This document shows, in pieces, positions 8,834 through 17,408 of a stretch of 64,000 nucleotides of DNA. This DNA comes from DASWOJ01 sp964242325 (GTDB lineage Bacteria; Pseudomonadota; Alphaproteobacteria; Acetobacterales; Acetobacteraceae), in NCBI GenBank assembly GCA_964242325.1, contig CAXTCI010000001.1:1-64000 (forward strand), given 5' to 3'. Position numbers and translations under genes: made by a program. The notes below the pieces were generated by a model that ran no database searches, was not told the origin of the DNA, and was given only the letters and a program-made list of their open reading frames with translations. Each line of letters opens with the position of its first letter. Positions within the stretch are counted from its first letter, which is position 1.

Positions 8834-9634
8834 ATGGACATGCCGTCGGCCACCATGACCCGGCCCGACTTCGTAAGCTTCGCCGGCGTGTCCGTCCGCT
8901 ACGGCCAGGGGCCGTCCGCGGTCCATGCGCTGGAGCACGCGGACCTGGCCTTTCCCGAAGGCAGCTTCGTCTGCATCGTCGGCCCTTCCGGCTGTGGCAA
9001 GACCACCCTGATGCAGACGCTTGCCGGGTTCCTGGAGCCGACGACGGGCACCGTGAGCCTCGATGGCCGCCCCGTGGACGGGCCGGGCCCGGAGCGCGGC
9101 GTGGTGTTCCAGCAGGCCGCGCTGTTCCCCTGGATGACGGTTGCCGCCAACGCCGGCTTCGGCCCGCGGATGCGCCGCGACCCTGGCACCGCCAAGCGGG
9201 TCGAAGGCTGGCTCCGCACCGTGGGCCTGTGGGAGTTCCGCGACCGCTACCCCTACGAGCTTTCGGGCGGGATGCAGCAGCGCCTGGCCATCGCCCGCGC
9301 CCTGTGCAACGAGCCGAAGGTCCTGCTGATGGACGAGCCCTTCGGCGCGCTGGACGCGCTGACGCGGGAACGCATGCAGGAGGAGCTGCACGCGGTCTGG
9401 CGCCGCACCGGCATGACGGTCGTCTTCATCACCCACAGCGTCGAGGAGGCGGTTTACCTGGGTACCGAGGTCGTAGTGATGTCCCCCCGCCCCGGCCGCA
9501 TCGTCGAGCGCATCCCGGTGCCCTTTGCCCGCGACATGGCCGACGCCGGGATACGGGTGGTCAAAAGCAACCCGGACTTCGTGGCGATGCGCGAGCGCGT
9601 CCTGTCGCTGATCTGGGCCATGAGCGAGGATTAG
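8834..9634 (+). CDS. ABC transporter ATP-binding protein, TauB/SsuB-like
   Basis: A 266-aa ATPase with Walker A GPSGCGKTT, Q-loop FQQAALFPW, signature LSGGMQQR, Walker B VLLMDEPFGALD and the H-loop THS. Sequence and length fit the nitrate/sulfonate/taurine subfamily. The start at 8834 is the first ATG; a second in-frame ATG seven codons later is also possible. It closes the importer operon after a 153-bp gap containing an R1 repeat. Confidence 0.92.
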   Translation: MDMPSATMTRPDFVSFAGVSVRYGQGPSAVHALEHADLAFPEGSFVCIVGPSGCGKTTLMQTLAGFLEPTTGTVSLDGRPVDGPGPERGVVFQQAALFPWMTVAANAGFGPRMRRDPGTAKRVEGWLRTVGLWEFRDRYPYELSGGMQQRLAIARALCNEPKVLLMDEPFGALDALTRERMQEELHAVWRRTGMTVVFITHSVEEAVYLGTEVVVMSPRPGRIVERIPVPFARDMADAGIRVVKSNPDFVAMRERVLSLIWAMSED

Positions 9635-9637
9635 CGC

Positions 9638-9743
9638 CATTCGCTGCGTGAGGCAGCCCGCCCTTGCGGCAAGGTTAGCCGGGGCAGCAGGACAACCCTT
9701 GCCGCCCCTGGACTGCCGCGGCGCTGCGCACCTCGCAATGACG
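9638..9743. repeat. R1 dispersed inverted repeat, copy 2
   Basis: The right arm, from GCCCCTGGACTGCCGCGG to CTCGCAATGACG (9704-9743), is the best-preserved R1 end in the window. The left arm is more degenerate. It lies between the ATPase and the aminotransferase. Confidence 0.55.
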
Positions 9744-9788
9744 AGCCGGAGAATGCTGTTGCTGTCACAAGTACAAAGGAGACCTTCG

Positions 9789-11174
9789 ATGACCCCCAAC
9801 TCCCTGCACGCCCGCGACATCGCCTCCCTGGTCCACCAGCAGACCAACCTGGACCACCACGCCCGCGACGGCGCCGTAATCATCCAGCGCGGCGAGGGCT
9901 GCCGGGTATGGGACAGCGAGGGCCGCGAATACATCGAGGCCATGGCCGGCCTATGGTGCGCCAGCCTCGGCTTCAGCGAGCGCCGGCTAGCCGACGCCGC
10001 GCACAAGCAGATGCTTGAGCTGCCGTATTACCACACCTTTTTCCAAAAAGGTCACACCCCGGCCGTCGAGCTGGCGGAAAAGCTGCTTTCCGTCGCCCCC
10101 GCCGGCATGCACCGCGTCCTGTTTCAGTGCAGCGGTTCCGAGGCAAACGACGCCGCCATCAAGCTGGCCTGGCTTTACTGGGGCATCCAGAACCAGCCAC
10201 AGCGCACCAAGATGATCGGCCGCGTGCGCGGCTACCACGGCAACACCGTCGCCAGCGTCAGCCTGTCGGGCCAGCCGCACATGCACGTCGGCTTCAACCT
10301 GCCGCTGCCCGGCTTCCTGCACACGGACAACCCAAACTATTACCGCTTCTCGCAAGACGGCGAAACGGAGGAGGCGTTCAGCCAACGCATGGCGGACAGC
10401 CTGGAGTCCCTCATCGTCGCGGAAGGCCCGGAAACCATCGCCGCCTTCTTCGCCGAGCCGGTGCAGGGCGGCGGCGGCGCCATCACCCCGCCGCGTGGCT
10501 ACTTCGAGCGCATCCAGGCGGTGCTGCGTAAATACGACATCCTGTTCATCGCCGACGAGGTCATTTGCGGCTTCGGCCGCACCGGCAACATGTGGGGCTG
10601 CGACACCTACGGCCTGCAGCCGGACATGGTGAGCTGTGCCAAGCAGCTTTCCTCCGCCTACCAGCCGATCAGCGCCCTAATGGTCGGCGGGCGCGTGCAC
10701 GAGGCGATGCTGGAGGCCAGCCGGCGCCATGGCAGCTTTGGGCACGGCTACACCTATGGCGGCCATCCCGTCGCCTGCGCCGTCGCCCTGGAAACGCTGC
10801 GCATCTACGAGGAGCGCGACATCGTCGGCCACGTCCGCTCCGTGTCCCCGGCGTTCCTGGACGGGCTGGCAGCCTATGCGGACCACCCCCTGGTGGGCGA
10901 CGTGCGCGGCGTCGGCCTGATCGCCGGCATCGAGCTGGTCGCGGACAAGGCGACCCGCACCCCGTTCCCGGCCAGCGCAGGCGTGGGCCTGCGGGTGCAG
11001 ACGGAGTGCGAGGCCGCCGGGCTGATCGTCCGCGCCATCGGCGACCGCATCGCCTTTACCCCGCCGCTGATCATGGACGAGGCGGAAATCGCCGCGATGT
11101 GCAGCCGGTTCGGGCAGGGGCTGGACGCCGCATGGCGCGGGATGCAGACGGCACCGAGCCTGGCTGCGGAGTAG
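9789..11174 (+). CDS. Class III (omega) aminotransferase, PLP-dependent
   Basis: A 461-aa enzyme is predicted from the ATG at 9789, which has an AAGGAG site 8 bp upstream; 47 further open codons upstream lie over an R1 repeat and are unlikely to be translated. It carries class III aminotransferase features: the cofactor-phosphate region CSGSEANDAAIKLA, FIADEVICGFGRTG with the aspartate that contacts the pyridine nitrogen, and the Schiff-base lysine in SCAKQLSS. The family includes beta-alanine-, putrescine- and taurine-pyruvate transaminases; these cannot be separated by eye. Its position after a TauABC-like importer makes a role in using the imported amine plausible, but unproven. Confidence 0.9.
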   Translation: MTPNSLHARDIASLVHQQTNLDHHARDGAVIIQRGEGCRVWDSEGREYIEAMAGLWCASLGFSERRLADAAHKQMLELPYYHTFFQKGHTPAVELAEKLLSVAPAGMHRVLFQCSGSEANDAAIKLAWLYWGIQNQPQRTKMIGRVRGYHGNTVASVSLSGQPHMHVGFNLPLPGFLHTDNPNYYRFSQDGETEEAFSQRMADSLESLIVAEGPETIAAFFAEPVQGGGGAITPPRGYFERIQAVLRKYDILFIADEVICGFGRTGNMWGCDTYGLQPDMVSCAKQLSSAYQPISALMVGGRVHEAMLEASRRHGSFGHGYTYGGHPVACAVALETLRIYEERDIVGHVRSVSPAFLDGLAAYADHPLVGDVRGVGLIAGIELVADKATRTPFPASAGVGLRVQTECEAAGLIVRAIGDRIAFTPPLIMDEAEIAAMCSRFGQGLDAAWRGMQTAPSLAAE

Positions 11175-11325
11175 GGGAACGCAGACGAAGTGACGCACAC
11201 GACGACGTTGCACCCGCACCTGGATCAGCCTTGGCCCATCGGTCCCAAGCCGGCGCCAGTGGCGGGCCGGTTCACAACCCGCCTGGCTGCATCGGGACGC
11301 GATACGTCCGCATCCCTACGGGCAC

Positions 11326-12300
11326 TCACTCCGCCGCTTGCGCCGTGACGGCAGGCGCCGCCTCCACAGTCAGGAACCGCTCCGCCTCCAGCGCCGCGAT
11401 GCAGCCCGTGCCCGCCGCGGTGATCGCCTGCCGCCAGTGCTTGTCCTGCACGTCGCCGGCCGCGAACACGCCGGGCACGTTGGTCTGCGTCAAGCCCGGC
11501 GGCGTCATGACATAGCCCTCCGCGTCCAGCTCGACCTGCCCGCGGAACACCGTCGTGTTCGGCGTGTGGCCGATGGCGATGAACACGCCGTCCACCGGCA
11601 GGTCCTGCACCACGCCGCTCTGCACATGCCGGATGCGCAAGCCGGTCACCACCTCCGGCGTGCCGCCGCCCAGCACCTCCTCCACCGCGCTGTCCCAGAT
11701 CACCTCCACCTTCGGGTGCTCGAACAGGCGGCGCTGCAGGATACGCTCGGCGCGCAAAGTGTTGCGGCGGTGAACCAGCGTCACCTTCTCGGCATGGTGG
11801 GTCAGGAACAGCGCCTCCTCGACGGCGGTGTTGCCGCCGCCGATGACCGCCACCTGCTTACCCCGGTAGAAGAACCCATCGCAGGTCGCGCAGGCCGACA
11901 CGCCCGCGCCCTGCAGCCGCTTCTCGCTCGGCAGGCCGAGCCAGCGGGCCTGGGCGCCGGTCGCGATCACCACGGTCTCCGCGAGGTAAATGTCGCCGCT
12001 GTCCCCGGTGCAGCGGAATGGGCGCCGGCTGAAATCCACCTCCATCACGAGGTCGCTGATGATGCGGGTGCCGACGTGCCGGGCCTGCTTCTCCATCTGA
12101 TCCATCAGGAACGGGCCTTGGATCGCGTGCTCGAAGCCCGGGTAGTTTTCCACGTCAGTGGTGATCATCAACTGGCCGCCGGGCTGCAGGCCGGACACCA
12201 GGATCGGCTCCATGCCGGCGCGGGCACCGTAGATGGCGGCGGTGTAGCCTGCCGGCCCAGCGCCGATGATGAGCATGCGGGTGGAGATCGTTTCGGGCAT
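11326..12300 (-). CDS. trxB: Thioredoxin reductase
   Basis: This 324-aa flavoenzyme reduces thioredoxin with NADPH in the cytoplasm. It shows the FAD-binding IIGAGPAGYTAA, the redox pair CATC (Cys137/Cys140) in the NADPH domain, the NADPH loop VIGGGNTAVEEALFL followed by HRR, and a C-terminal GVFAAGDV FAD motif. Length matches the bacterial low-Mr family. The ATG at 12298-12300 was preferred over the longer frame because the extra 45 codons would cross an intergenic tandem repeat. It is divergent from cfa. Confidence 0.96.
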   Translation of the reverse strand: MPETISTRMLIIGAGPAGYTAAIYGARAGMEPILVSGLQPGGQLMITTDVENYPGFEHAIQGPFLMDQMEKQARHVGTRIISDLVMEVDFSRRPFRCTGDSGDIYLAETVVIATGAQARWLGLPSEKRLQGAGVSACATCDGFFYRGKQVAVIGGGNTAVEEALFLTHHAEKVTLVHRRNTLRAERILQRRLFEHPKVEVIWDSAVEEVLGGGTPEVVTGLRIRHVQSGVVQDLPVDGVFIAIGHTPNTTVFRGQVELDAEGYVMTPPGLTQTNVPGVFAAGDVQDKHWRQAITAAGTGCIAALEAERFLTVEAAPAVTAQAAE

Positions 12301-12334
12301 CGGCGCGGGGTCCTTCGTGCGACCCGGTGAATAT

Positions 12335-12402
12335 CGGGGCAGGCCCCAAGGCTTGCAAGCAACGGACGGCTTGCAAGCAACGGCCGGCGGTGGCCTGCCC
12401 CG
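12335..12402. promoter_or_regulatory. Nested inverted and tandem repeats between trxB and cfa
   Basis: Perfect 11-bp inverted arms, CGGGGCAGGCC (12335-12345) and GGCCTGCCCCG (12392-12402), enclose two direct copies of GGCTTGCAAGCAACGG (12350-12365 and 12368-12383). Each copy contains the perfect 10-bp palindrome GCTTGCAAGC, with an 18-bp period. The layout suggests a two-site operator serving one or both divergent genes, or a structured leader. Confidence 0.55.
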
Positions 12403-12449
12403 CCCCGGCGTGATACCCACGGGCGGCACCAACACTGGACTCCAGCGGA

Positions 12450-13706
12450 ATGGCCCATCCCCGGATGGACGCGCTGCGGCTGCGGCTGCTTGCCCACCTG
12501 CTCACCCGGTTCATCCGCAACGGCACCATGCGCCTGGTCGCGGCAGACGGCACGCTGCACCAGTTCGGCGGCCAAGGCCCCGGCCCATCCGTCACGGTGC
12601 GGCTGCACGACGCCGGGCTCTATACCAAGCTGTTCCGCAACCCGGAGCTGTATGCGGGCGAGGCCTACATGGACGGCACCCTGACATTCGAGGACGGAGC
12701 GGACGTCGGTGGCTTCATGGAGCTGTTCGCCGCCAACCGCGGCGGCCTGGCCGCGCACCCGGTACAGGCGTTGCTGCGCCGCGGCTGGCGCGCGATGAAG
12801 GGCATTCACCAGGCCAACCCCGAGCATGCCGCCAAGGCGAACGCCCGCCACCATTACGACCTTTCGACCGACCTGTACCGCCTGTTCCTCGACGAGGGCC
12901 TGAACTACTCCTGCGCCGTGTTCGACGACCCCGCCGCCGACACATTGGAGGCGGCGCAGGACCGCAAGCTGCACCGCGCCACCGCCAAGCTGCGGCTGCG
13001 CCCGGGCATGACGGTGGCGGAGATCGGCTCGGGCTGGGGTGCCTTCGCCATCCACATCGCGGCCACGACCGGCGCGCGGGTGACGGCGATCAACGTCTCT
13101 CCGGAGCAGTTGCGCATCGCCCGGGAGGCCGCCGCGACGGCAGGCGTAGCCGCCCTGGTAGAGTTCCGCGAGCTGGACTACCGCGAACTCCAGGGCCGCT
13201 TCGACCGCGTGGTTTCCGTCGGCATGATGGAGCATGTCGGCGTCGGCCACTTCGACGAATACCTCCGCAAGATACGCAGCCTGCTGGCGCCCGACGGCTT
13301 CGCCTTAGTGCATTGCATCGGCCGGATGCGCCCGCCAGGCAGCACCGGGCCGTTCATCCGCAAGTATATCTTCCCCGGCGCCTACGTGCCGTCACTGTCG
13401 GAAGTGTTCGCCAGCACGGAGCGGGCAGGCCTGTGGGTCGCGGACATGGAGGTGCTGCGCCTGCACTACCACTACACCCTGCAGCACTGGCGCCGCCGCT
13501 TCGCCGCCAACCGGGCACGGGCGGCGGAGCTGTATGACGAGCGGTTCTGCCGCATGTGGGAATGGTATCTCGCCGCGGTGGACGTAGGCTTCTCCAACGG
13601 CAGCAACATGGTGTTCCAACTGCTGCTGTCCGAGCAGATAGACGCCGTGCCGATCCTGCGCGACTACATCGTGGACGACCTGCGGGCGATGGCCGAGGCG
13701 GGATAA
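12450..13706 (+). CDS. cfa: Cyclopropane-fatty-acyl-phospholipid synthase
   Basis: This 418-aa, SAM-dependent enzyme methylenates unsaturated acyl chains in membrane phospholipids. Characteristic stretches are HHYDLSTDLYRLFLDEGLNY, the SAM-binding VAEIGSGWGAFAIHIA, the bicarbonate/active-site VSVGMMEHVG, and FIRKYIFPGAYVPSL. Length is slightly above the E. coli enzyme. Its start lies 149 bp from the divergent trxB, with a nested repeat between. It probably strengthens the membrane in stationary or acid conditions, as in other bacteria. Confidence 0.94.
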   Translation: MAHPRMDALRLRLLAHLLTRFIRNGTMRLVAADGTLHQFGGQGPGPSVTVRLHDAGLYTKLFRNPELYAGEAYMDGTLTFEDGADVGGFMELFAANRGGLAAHPVQALLRRGWRAMKGIHQANPEHAAKANARHHYDLSTDLYRLFLDEGLNYSCAVFDDPAADTLEAAQDRKLHRATAKLRLRPGMTVAEIGSGWGAFAIHIAATTGARVTAINVSPEQLRIAREAAATAGVAALVEFRELDYRELQGRFDRVVSVGMMEHVGVGHFDEYLRKIRSLLAPDGFALVHCIGRMRPPGSTGPFIRKYIFPGAYVPSLSEVFASTERAGLWVADMEVLRLHYHYTLQHWRRRFAANRARAAELYDERFCRMWEWYLAAVDVGFSNGSNMVFQLLLSEQIDAVPILRDYIVDDLRAMAEAG

Positions 13707-13788
13707 CAGCCACCCGGCTGGTTGCGGAGGGTTCCCCCATCGCATTTCTTGTAATAAAGTTGCGCGATAACCTGGGCTTGACGACTTC

Positions 13789-14265
13789 ATGAAGCTTGGC
13801 GCCGACCAACCGGACCTAGATGCAATTGACCGCCGCATCCTTATCGAGCTGCAGCAGGACGGCCGCATGACCAACGTCGAGTTGGCCCGCCGTGCCGAGA
13901 TCACCGCCCCGCCCTGCCTCCGCCGGGTCCGCCGGCTGGAGGAGGCCGGGATCATCCGCGGCTACCACGCCGACACCGATCCGGCCCGGCTGGGCTGGGA
14001 GATCGTGTTCTTCGCCCTGATCGGCCTGGACAGCCAGAAGGAGTCGGTGCTGTCCGCCTTCGAGACCCTGGTGGACGGTTGGCCCGAGGTCCGCGAGTGC
14101 CACATGATCCGCGGTGGCGGCGACTTCCTGCTCCGCTTGGTGGCGCGGGACACGGCGCACCAGAACCTCTTAACTCAACGCCTGACCGGCGCCGTGGCGG
14201 TCAGCCGGGTACAGACGCTGCAAACCATACGCACCAGCCGCAGCCTGGCGGGGGTGCCGCTGTAA
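13789..14265 (+). CDS. Lrp/AsnC family transcriptional regulator
   Basis: A 158-aa protein with an N-terminal winged HTH (LDAIDRRILIELQQDGRMTN, then LRRVRRLEEAGIIRGYHA) and a C-terminal RAM/AsnC ligand-binding domain (roughly 75-150, including CHMIRGGGDFLL). Members bind amino acids and regulate amino-acid metabolism or transport. The upstream 80 bp are relatively AT-rich (TTTCTTGTAATAAAGTTGC), consistent with its own promoter. No obvious target lies beside it. Confidence 0.93.
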   Translation: MKLGADQPDLDAIDRRILIELQQDGRMTNVELARRAEITAPPCLRRVRRLEEAGIIRGYHADTDPARLGWEIVFFALIGLDSQKESVLSAFETLVDGWPEVRECHMIRGGGDFLLRLVARDTAHQNLLTQRLTGAVAVSRVQTLQTIRTSRSLAGVPL

Positions 14266-14272
14266 CGGGCGG

Positions 14273-15262
14273 CTAAACCGGCGCCAAGAACCGGTCCACC
14301 GCGTCCCAAACCATCCGCCGATGCGCGTCATGCTCGCGCAGCAACTCATGCCGCGCGCCCGGGAACTCCACCAGCGTCCCCTGCGGCAGCCGGGCCGCGA
14401 ACCGCCGGGTGGCGCCGTTGTCCACCAGCCGGTCGTCGCCGGCCAGCAGGACCAGCACCGGGCAGGTGATCGCCCGGGCAAAACTCGGGCGGTGCAGCGC
14501 CGCAATGCTGGCCGACGCCGCGCGCAGCCATCCCCAGGTCGCCCCGCCCACCTGCAGCCCCGGCTGATCCCGCATCCAGGCGGCGTCGGCGGCATAGCGG
14601 TTGGCGCAGCCGGTTAACGGATTGTCGTCGAATGGCCGGTCCAGCGGCGGCAGCCGGCTAGTGCCCGGGCCAGGACGCCCCGCCACCCCGGGGACCATGC
14701 ACGCCGCCGAGGCCAGCACCCGCACTGACCTCAGTGATAATCCGCGCTTATGCCGGAAATCCATCATGGGCGCGGACAGGATCGCCCGCCCAAACACCGG
14801 TGCCCGCCGGGCCAGCAAGTGCGCGCCGAGGTGCCCGCCCATCGAGTGCGCCAGCAGCACCAGCGGCCGGCCTCCCGCATCCGGCAGCACCCGCCGGTCC
14901 AGCAGCAGGTCCAGGTCTCCCAGGTAATCGGTGAACCGCACGGCATGGCCCGGCACGGGATCGGGCAGCAGCCGCGACGACTGGCCTTGGCCGCGCCAGT
15001 CCAGTGACCACACGGCAAAGCCGCGGGACCGCAGCTCCGCCACCGGCTCCAAGTACTTTTCAATGAATTCTGTGCGCCCGTTCAGCAGCAGCACCGTCCC
15101 GCGTGGCCCGCCAGGCCAGGAGGCGGCACGCAGGCGCAGCCCGTCCGGCGTATCGAGCCAATGGACTGCGCCGCCGGACGCCTCGATGCCCAAGCTGCCC
15201 GTCCCCCTTAGAGCGCCGCAAACCTGGCCCGCATCACCGGCAAGGCCCGTGCCGGAACGCAC
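14273..15262 (-). CDS. Alpha/beta hydrolase, lysophospholipase/monoacylglycerol lipase (PldB) type
   Basis: A 329-aa hydrolase with NGRTEFIEKYLEPV, WSLDWRGQGQS, the nucleophile elbow AHSMGG, the acid LAGDDRLVDN and the catalytic histidine in GARHELL. These fit the Hydrolase_4 / PldB group that acts on lysophospholipids or monoglycerides. The start is uncertain: the first ATG is at 15262, but a TTG at 15193 has a good AAGGGGG site upstream and gives a more usual N-terminus. It is convergent with the Lrp gene (7 bp between stops). Confidence 0.82.
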   Translation of the reverse strand: MRSGTGLAGDAGQVCGALRGTGSLGIEASGGAVHWLDTPDGLRLRAASWPGGPRGTVLLLNGRTEFIEKYLEPVAELRSRGFAVWSLDWRGQGQSSRLLPDPVPGHAVRFTDYLGDLDLLLDRRVLPDAGGRPLVLLAHSMGGHLGAHLLARRAPVFGRAILSAPMMDFRHKRGLSLRSVRVLASAACMVPGVAGRPGPGTSRLPPLDRPFDDNPLTGCANRYAADAAWMRDQPGLQVGGATWGWLRAASASIAALHRPSFARAITCPVLVLLAGDDRLVDNGATRRFAARLPQGTLVEFPGARHELLREHDAHRRMVWDAVDRFLAPV

Positions 15263-15287
15263 TCAACCGGTCAGCGCGCACGCGCGA

Positions 15288-15533
15288 TCAGCGCCCGAAC
15301 GTTCGAGTCAAGTAGCTATGCTCGGTGGCTCCAGGTCCCGGACCCGACACTGCGGCGCCAGGAGGCAGGCTGTTCGGCGGCTGCGGTTCGCTGGCATCGT
15401 TGACCAGGCCGGTGCCGGGCGGCGTTTGTGCGGATACCAGGTCCGGTCCCTGCTGGATGACGCCGCATCCGCCCAGCATGGTGAGCAGCATCAGGACCAT
15501 GCCGCGTGCCCCAATCAAGCCGCGCGCCGCCAT
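15288..15533 (-). CDS. Small putative lipoprotein
   Basis: An 81-aa product has a hydrophobic signal segment ending in the lipobox LGGC (Cys23), so it is probably acylated and membrane-anchored. The mature part is short and rich in Pro, Gly and Ser, without recognisable domain. Its ATG overlaps the stop of the upstream GlsB-like gene (TGATG), indicating co-translation. No function can be assigned. Confidence 0.6.
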   Translation of the reverse strand: MAARGLIGARGMVLMLLTMLGGCGVIQQGPDLVSAQTPPGTGLVNDASEPQPPNSLPPGAAVSGPGPGATEHSYLTRTFGR

Positions 15534-15796
15534 CAATATGTCCTCGGTCTCGCGAACGCCCGATAGATCGCCAGTATGATGATCGCGCCGACGACCGAGC
15601 CGATGAAGCGTGCCCCCTGATACGGCCCGTACCAGCCCAGCGCCTGGCCCAGGAATGTCGCCACCACGGACCCGGCGATTCCCAGCGCGATGGTGATAAA
15701 GAAGCCGCTGAACTCGCGCCCGCCCATGATGAGCCTGGCAACTATGCCCGCCAGCCCGCCGATGATGACCGTATAAAGGATGCCGCCGCCGTTCAT
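15533..15796 (-). CDS. GlsB/YeaQ/YmgE family membrane protein
   Basis: An 87-aa protein with three hydrophobic segments and the family pattern GLAGIVARLIMGG near the N-terminus, followed by LGIAGSVVATFLGQALGWY. These proteins are called transglycosylase-associated but have no catalytic domain and are often stress-induced. The ATG at 15794-15796 fits the family length. It is followed directly by the lipoprotein gene and is divergent from the GT39 gene. Confidence 0.82.
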   Translation of the reverse strand: MNGGGILYTVIIGGLAGIVARLIMGGREFSGFFITIALGIAGSVVATFLGQALGWYGPYQGARFIGSVVGAIIILAIYRAFARPRTY

Positions 15797-15947
15797 GTCC
15801 CCGTCTCCAATCAATGATCGTCGCGACGTAACACCCGAGCCCCCGATACGTTCCAGGTCTGCTCCCTCCCGGTCCGCTCCCCAACTCCGTTCCTCCGGTT
15901 CGCTCCCCAGACTTGACGCCGGCCCGGCGGGGGCAGATCGACAATCC

Positions 15948-17408
15948 ATGTCCCGCCCTGCTCCTTGGCTGCTGGCGCTCGCAGCCCTGACCGGGCTGCG
16001 GCTGTGGGCCGCCGCCGTCCTGCCGTTGTCGGCCGATGAGGCGTATTACTGGATCTGGTCGCACGCCCTGGCGCCGGGTTACCTGGACCACCCGCCGATG
16101 GTGGCGCTGTGGATGCGGGCCGGAACCCTGCTGGCAGGGGAGGGCGCGTTGGGTTTGCGGCTGCTCGGCCCTCTATCGGCGGCGGCGGGGTCGCTGCTGC
16201 TGGCGCGAGCGGCGGACGCCGTGCGGCCCGGCGCCGGTATCCCTGCGGCGGTGCTGTTCAATGGGACGCTGCTGCTGGGCGCGGGCGCCATCACCATGAC
16301 CCCCGACACGCCGCTGCTGTTCTTCTGGACCCTGGCGCTATGGGCGCTGTCCCGCCTGCTGCTGGGCGGACCCGGCTTCTGGTGGCTGCTGGCCGGTGCA
16401 GCGTCCGGCCTCGCGCTCAGCAGCAAATACACCGGCGGCTTCCTGGGCATCGGGATCGTGCTGTGGCTGGCCTGGGTGCCAAACCTCCGGCGATGGTTTA
16501 TCAGTCCCTGGCTATGGGCAGGCGGAGCCATTGCCGCCGCCCTGTTCGCCCCGGTGCTGGCCTGGAACGCCGGGCATGGCTGGGCCAGCCTGGCGAAGCA
16601 GGGCGGACGCGCCGGGGACTGGGCGCCGGCCGCGGCGCTGCACCACCTCGGCGAACTGCTGGCCGGCCAAGCCGCACTGGCAACGCCGCTCGTCTTCGTC
16701 TTGCTTGCCGTCGGCACCGCCGCCGCCGCCCGCCTAGCCCGGAGGCAGGACCCCGGCTGGTCGCTGCTGGCCGCCATGCTGTTCCCGGGGCTGCTGGTGT
16801 TCGTGCAGCACGCCGTGGGCGACCGGGTGCAGGCAAACTGGCCGGCCATCCTATATCCCGCGGCGGCCGTTGCCGCCGGGGCCGTCGCGCTGCACGGCTG
16901 GCCCGCCCGGCTGTGGCGCCCGGCGGCAGCGCTGGGCCTGCTCCTGACCGCCGCCGCCACATTGCAGGCCACCGCCGCCCCCCTGGCCTTGCCCCGGCGC
17001 CTCGACCCGGCGCTGATCCGGCTCGGCGGCTGGGACACGCTGGCCCGCGACGCCGACGCCCTGCGCGCCGCGTCCGGCGCCGGATACATGGCCGCCGAAA
17101 ACTACGGCGTCTCATCCCTGCTCGCCTGGTGGACGCCCGGCCCGGTGCTGGCCGGCGACATCCCCGGCGACGCCCGGCGCTGGTCCCTGCTCAGCCTGCC
17201 CCCCGCAGTCCCGTCCGCCCCCGGCCTGCTGCTCATCAGCCAGCGCCGCCGCGAACCGCCGGACCCCACCCAATGGGCCGAGGCCGTCCCCCTCGGCGAG
17301 CTTGTCCGTGCCCGCAATGGGGTGGAGGCCGAGCGCTTCCGCGCCTACCGTGTGCTGCCCCAACCCGGCGCCGCCTTCGTGCGCCTGCCCACTCGCGAGG
17401 ACCGTTGA
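15948..17408 (+). CDS. GT39 / ArnT-like integral membrane glycosyltransferase
   Basis: A 486-aa polytopic protein. The N-terminal loop SADEAYYWIWSHALAPGYLD, then HPPM, is the catalytic acidic region of the ArnT/PMT_2 family, which moves a sugar from a polyprenyl phosphate onto an acceptor on the periplasmic side. About ten further hydrophobic segments follow. The ATG at 15948 places this motif at the usual distance from the N-terminus. The stop overlaps the next ATG (TGATG), although that gene encodes an unrelated cytoplasmic enzyme. Donor and acceptor are unknown; lipid A or a glycoprotein is possible. Confidence 0.85.
   Translation: MSRPAPWLLALAALTGLRLWAAAVLPLSADEAYYWIWSHALAPGYLDHPPMVALWMRAGTLLAGEGALGLRLLGPLSAAAGSLLLARAADAVRPGAGIPAAVLFNGTLLLGAGAITMTPDTPLLFFWTLALWALSRLLLGGPGFWWLLAGAASGLALSSKYTGGFLGIGIVLWLAWVPNLRRWFISPWLWAGGAIAAALFAPVLAWNAGHGWASLAKQGGRAGDWAPAAALHHLGELLAGQAALATPLVFVLLAVGTAAAARLARRQDPGWSLLAAMLFPGLLVFVQHAVGDRVQANWPAILYPAAAVAAGAVALHGWPARLWRPAAALGLLLTAAATLQATAAPLALPRRLDPALIRLGGWDTLARDADALRAASGAGYMAAENYGVSSLLAWWTPGPVLAGDIPGDARRWSLLSLPPAVPSAPGLLLISQRRREPPDPTQWAEAVPLGELVRARNGVEAERFRAYRVLPQPGAAFVRLPTREDR

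Noticed and set aside
15301..15312. GTTCGAGTC resembling a tRNA T-loop
   Set aside because: There is no flanking acceptor, D- or anticodon arm; it is simply the sequence at the end of the small lipoprotein region.
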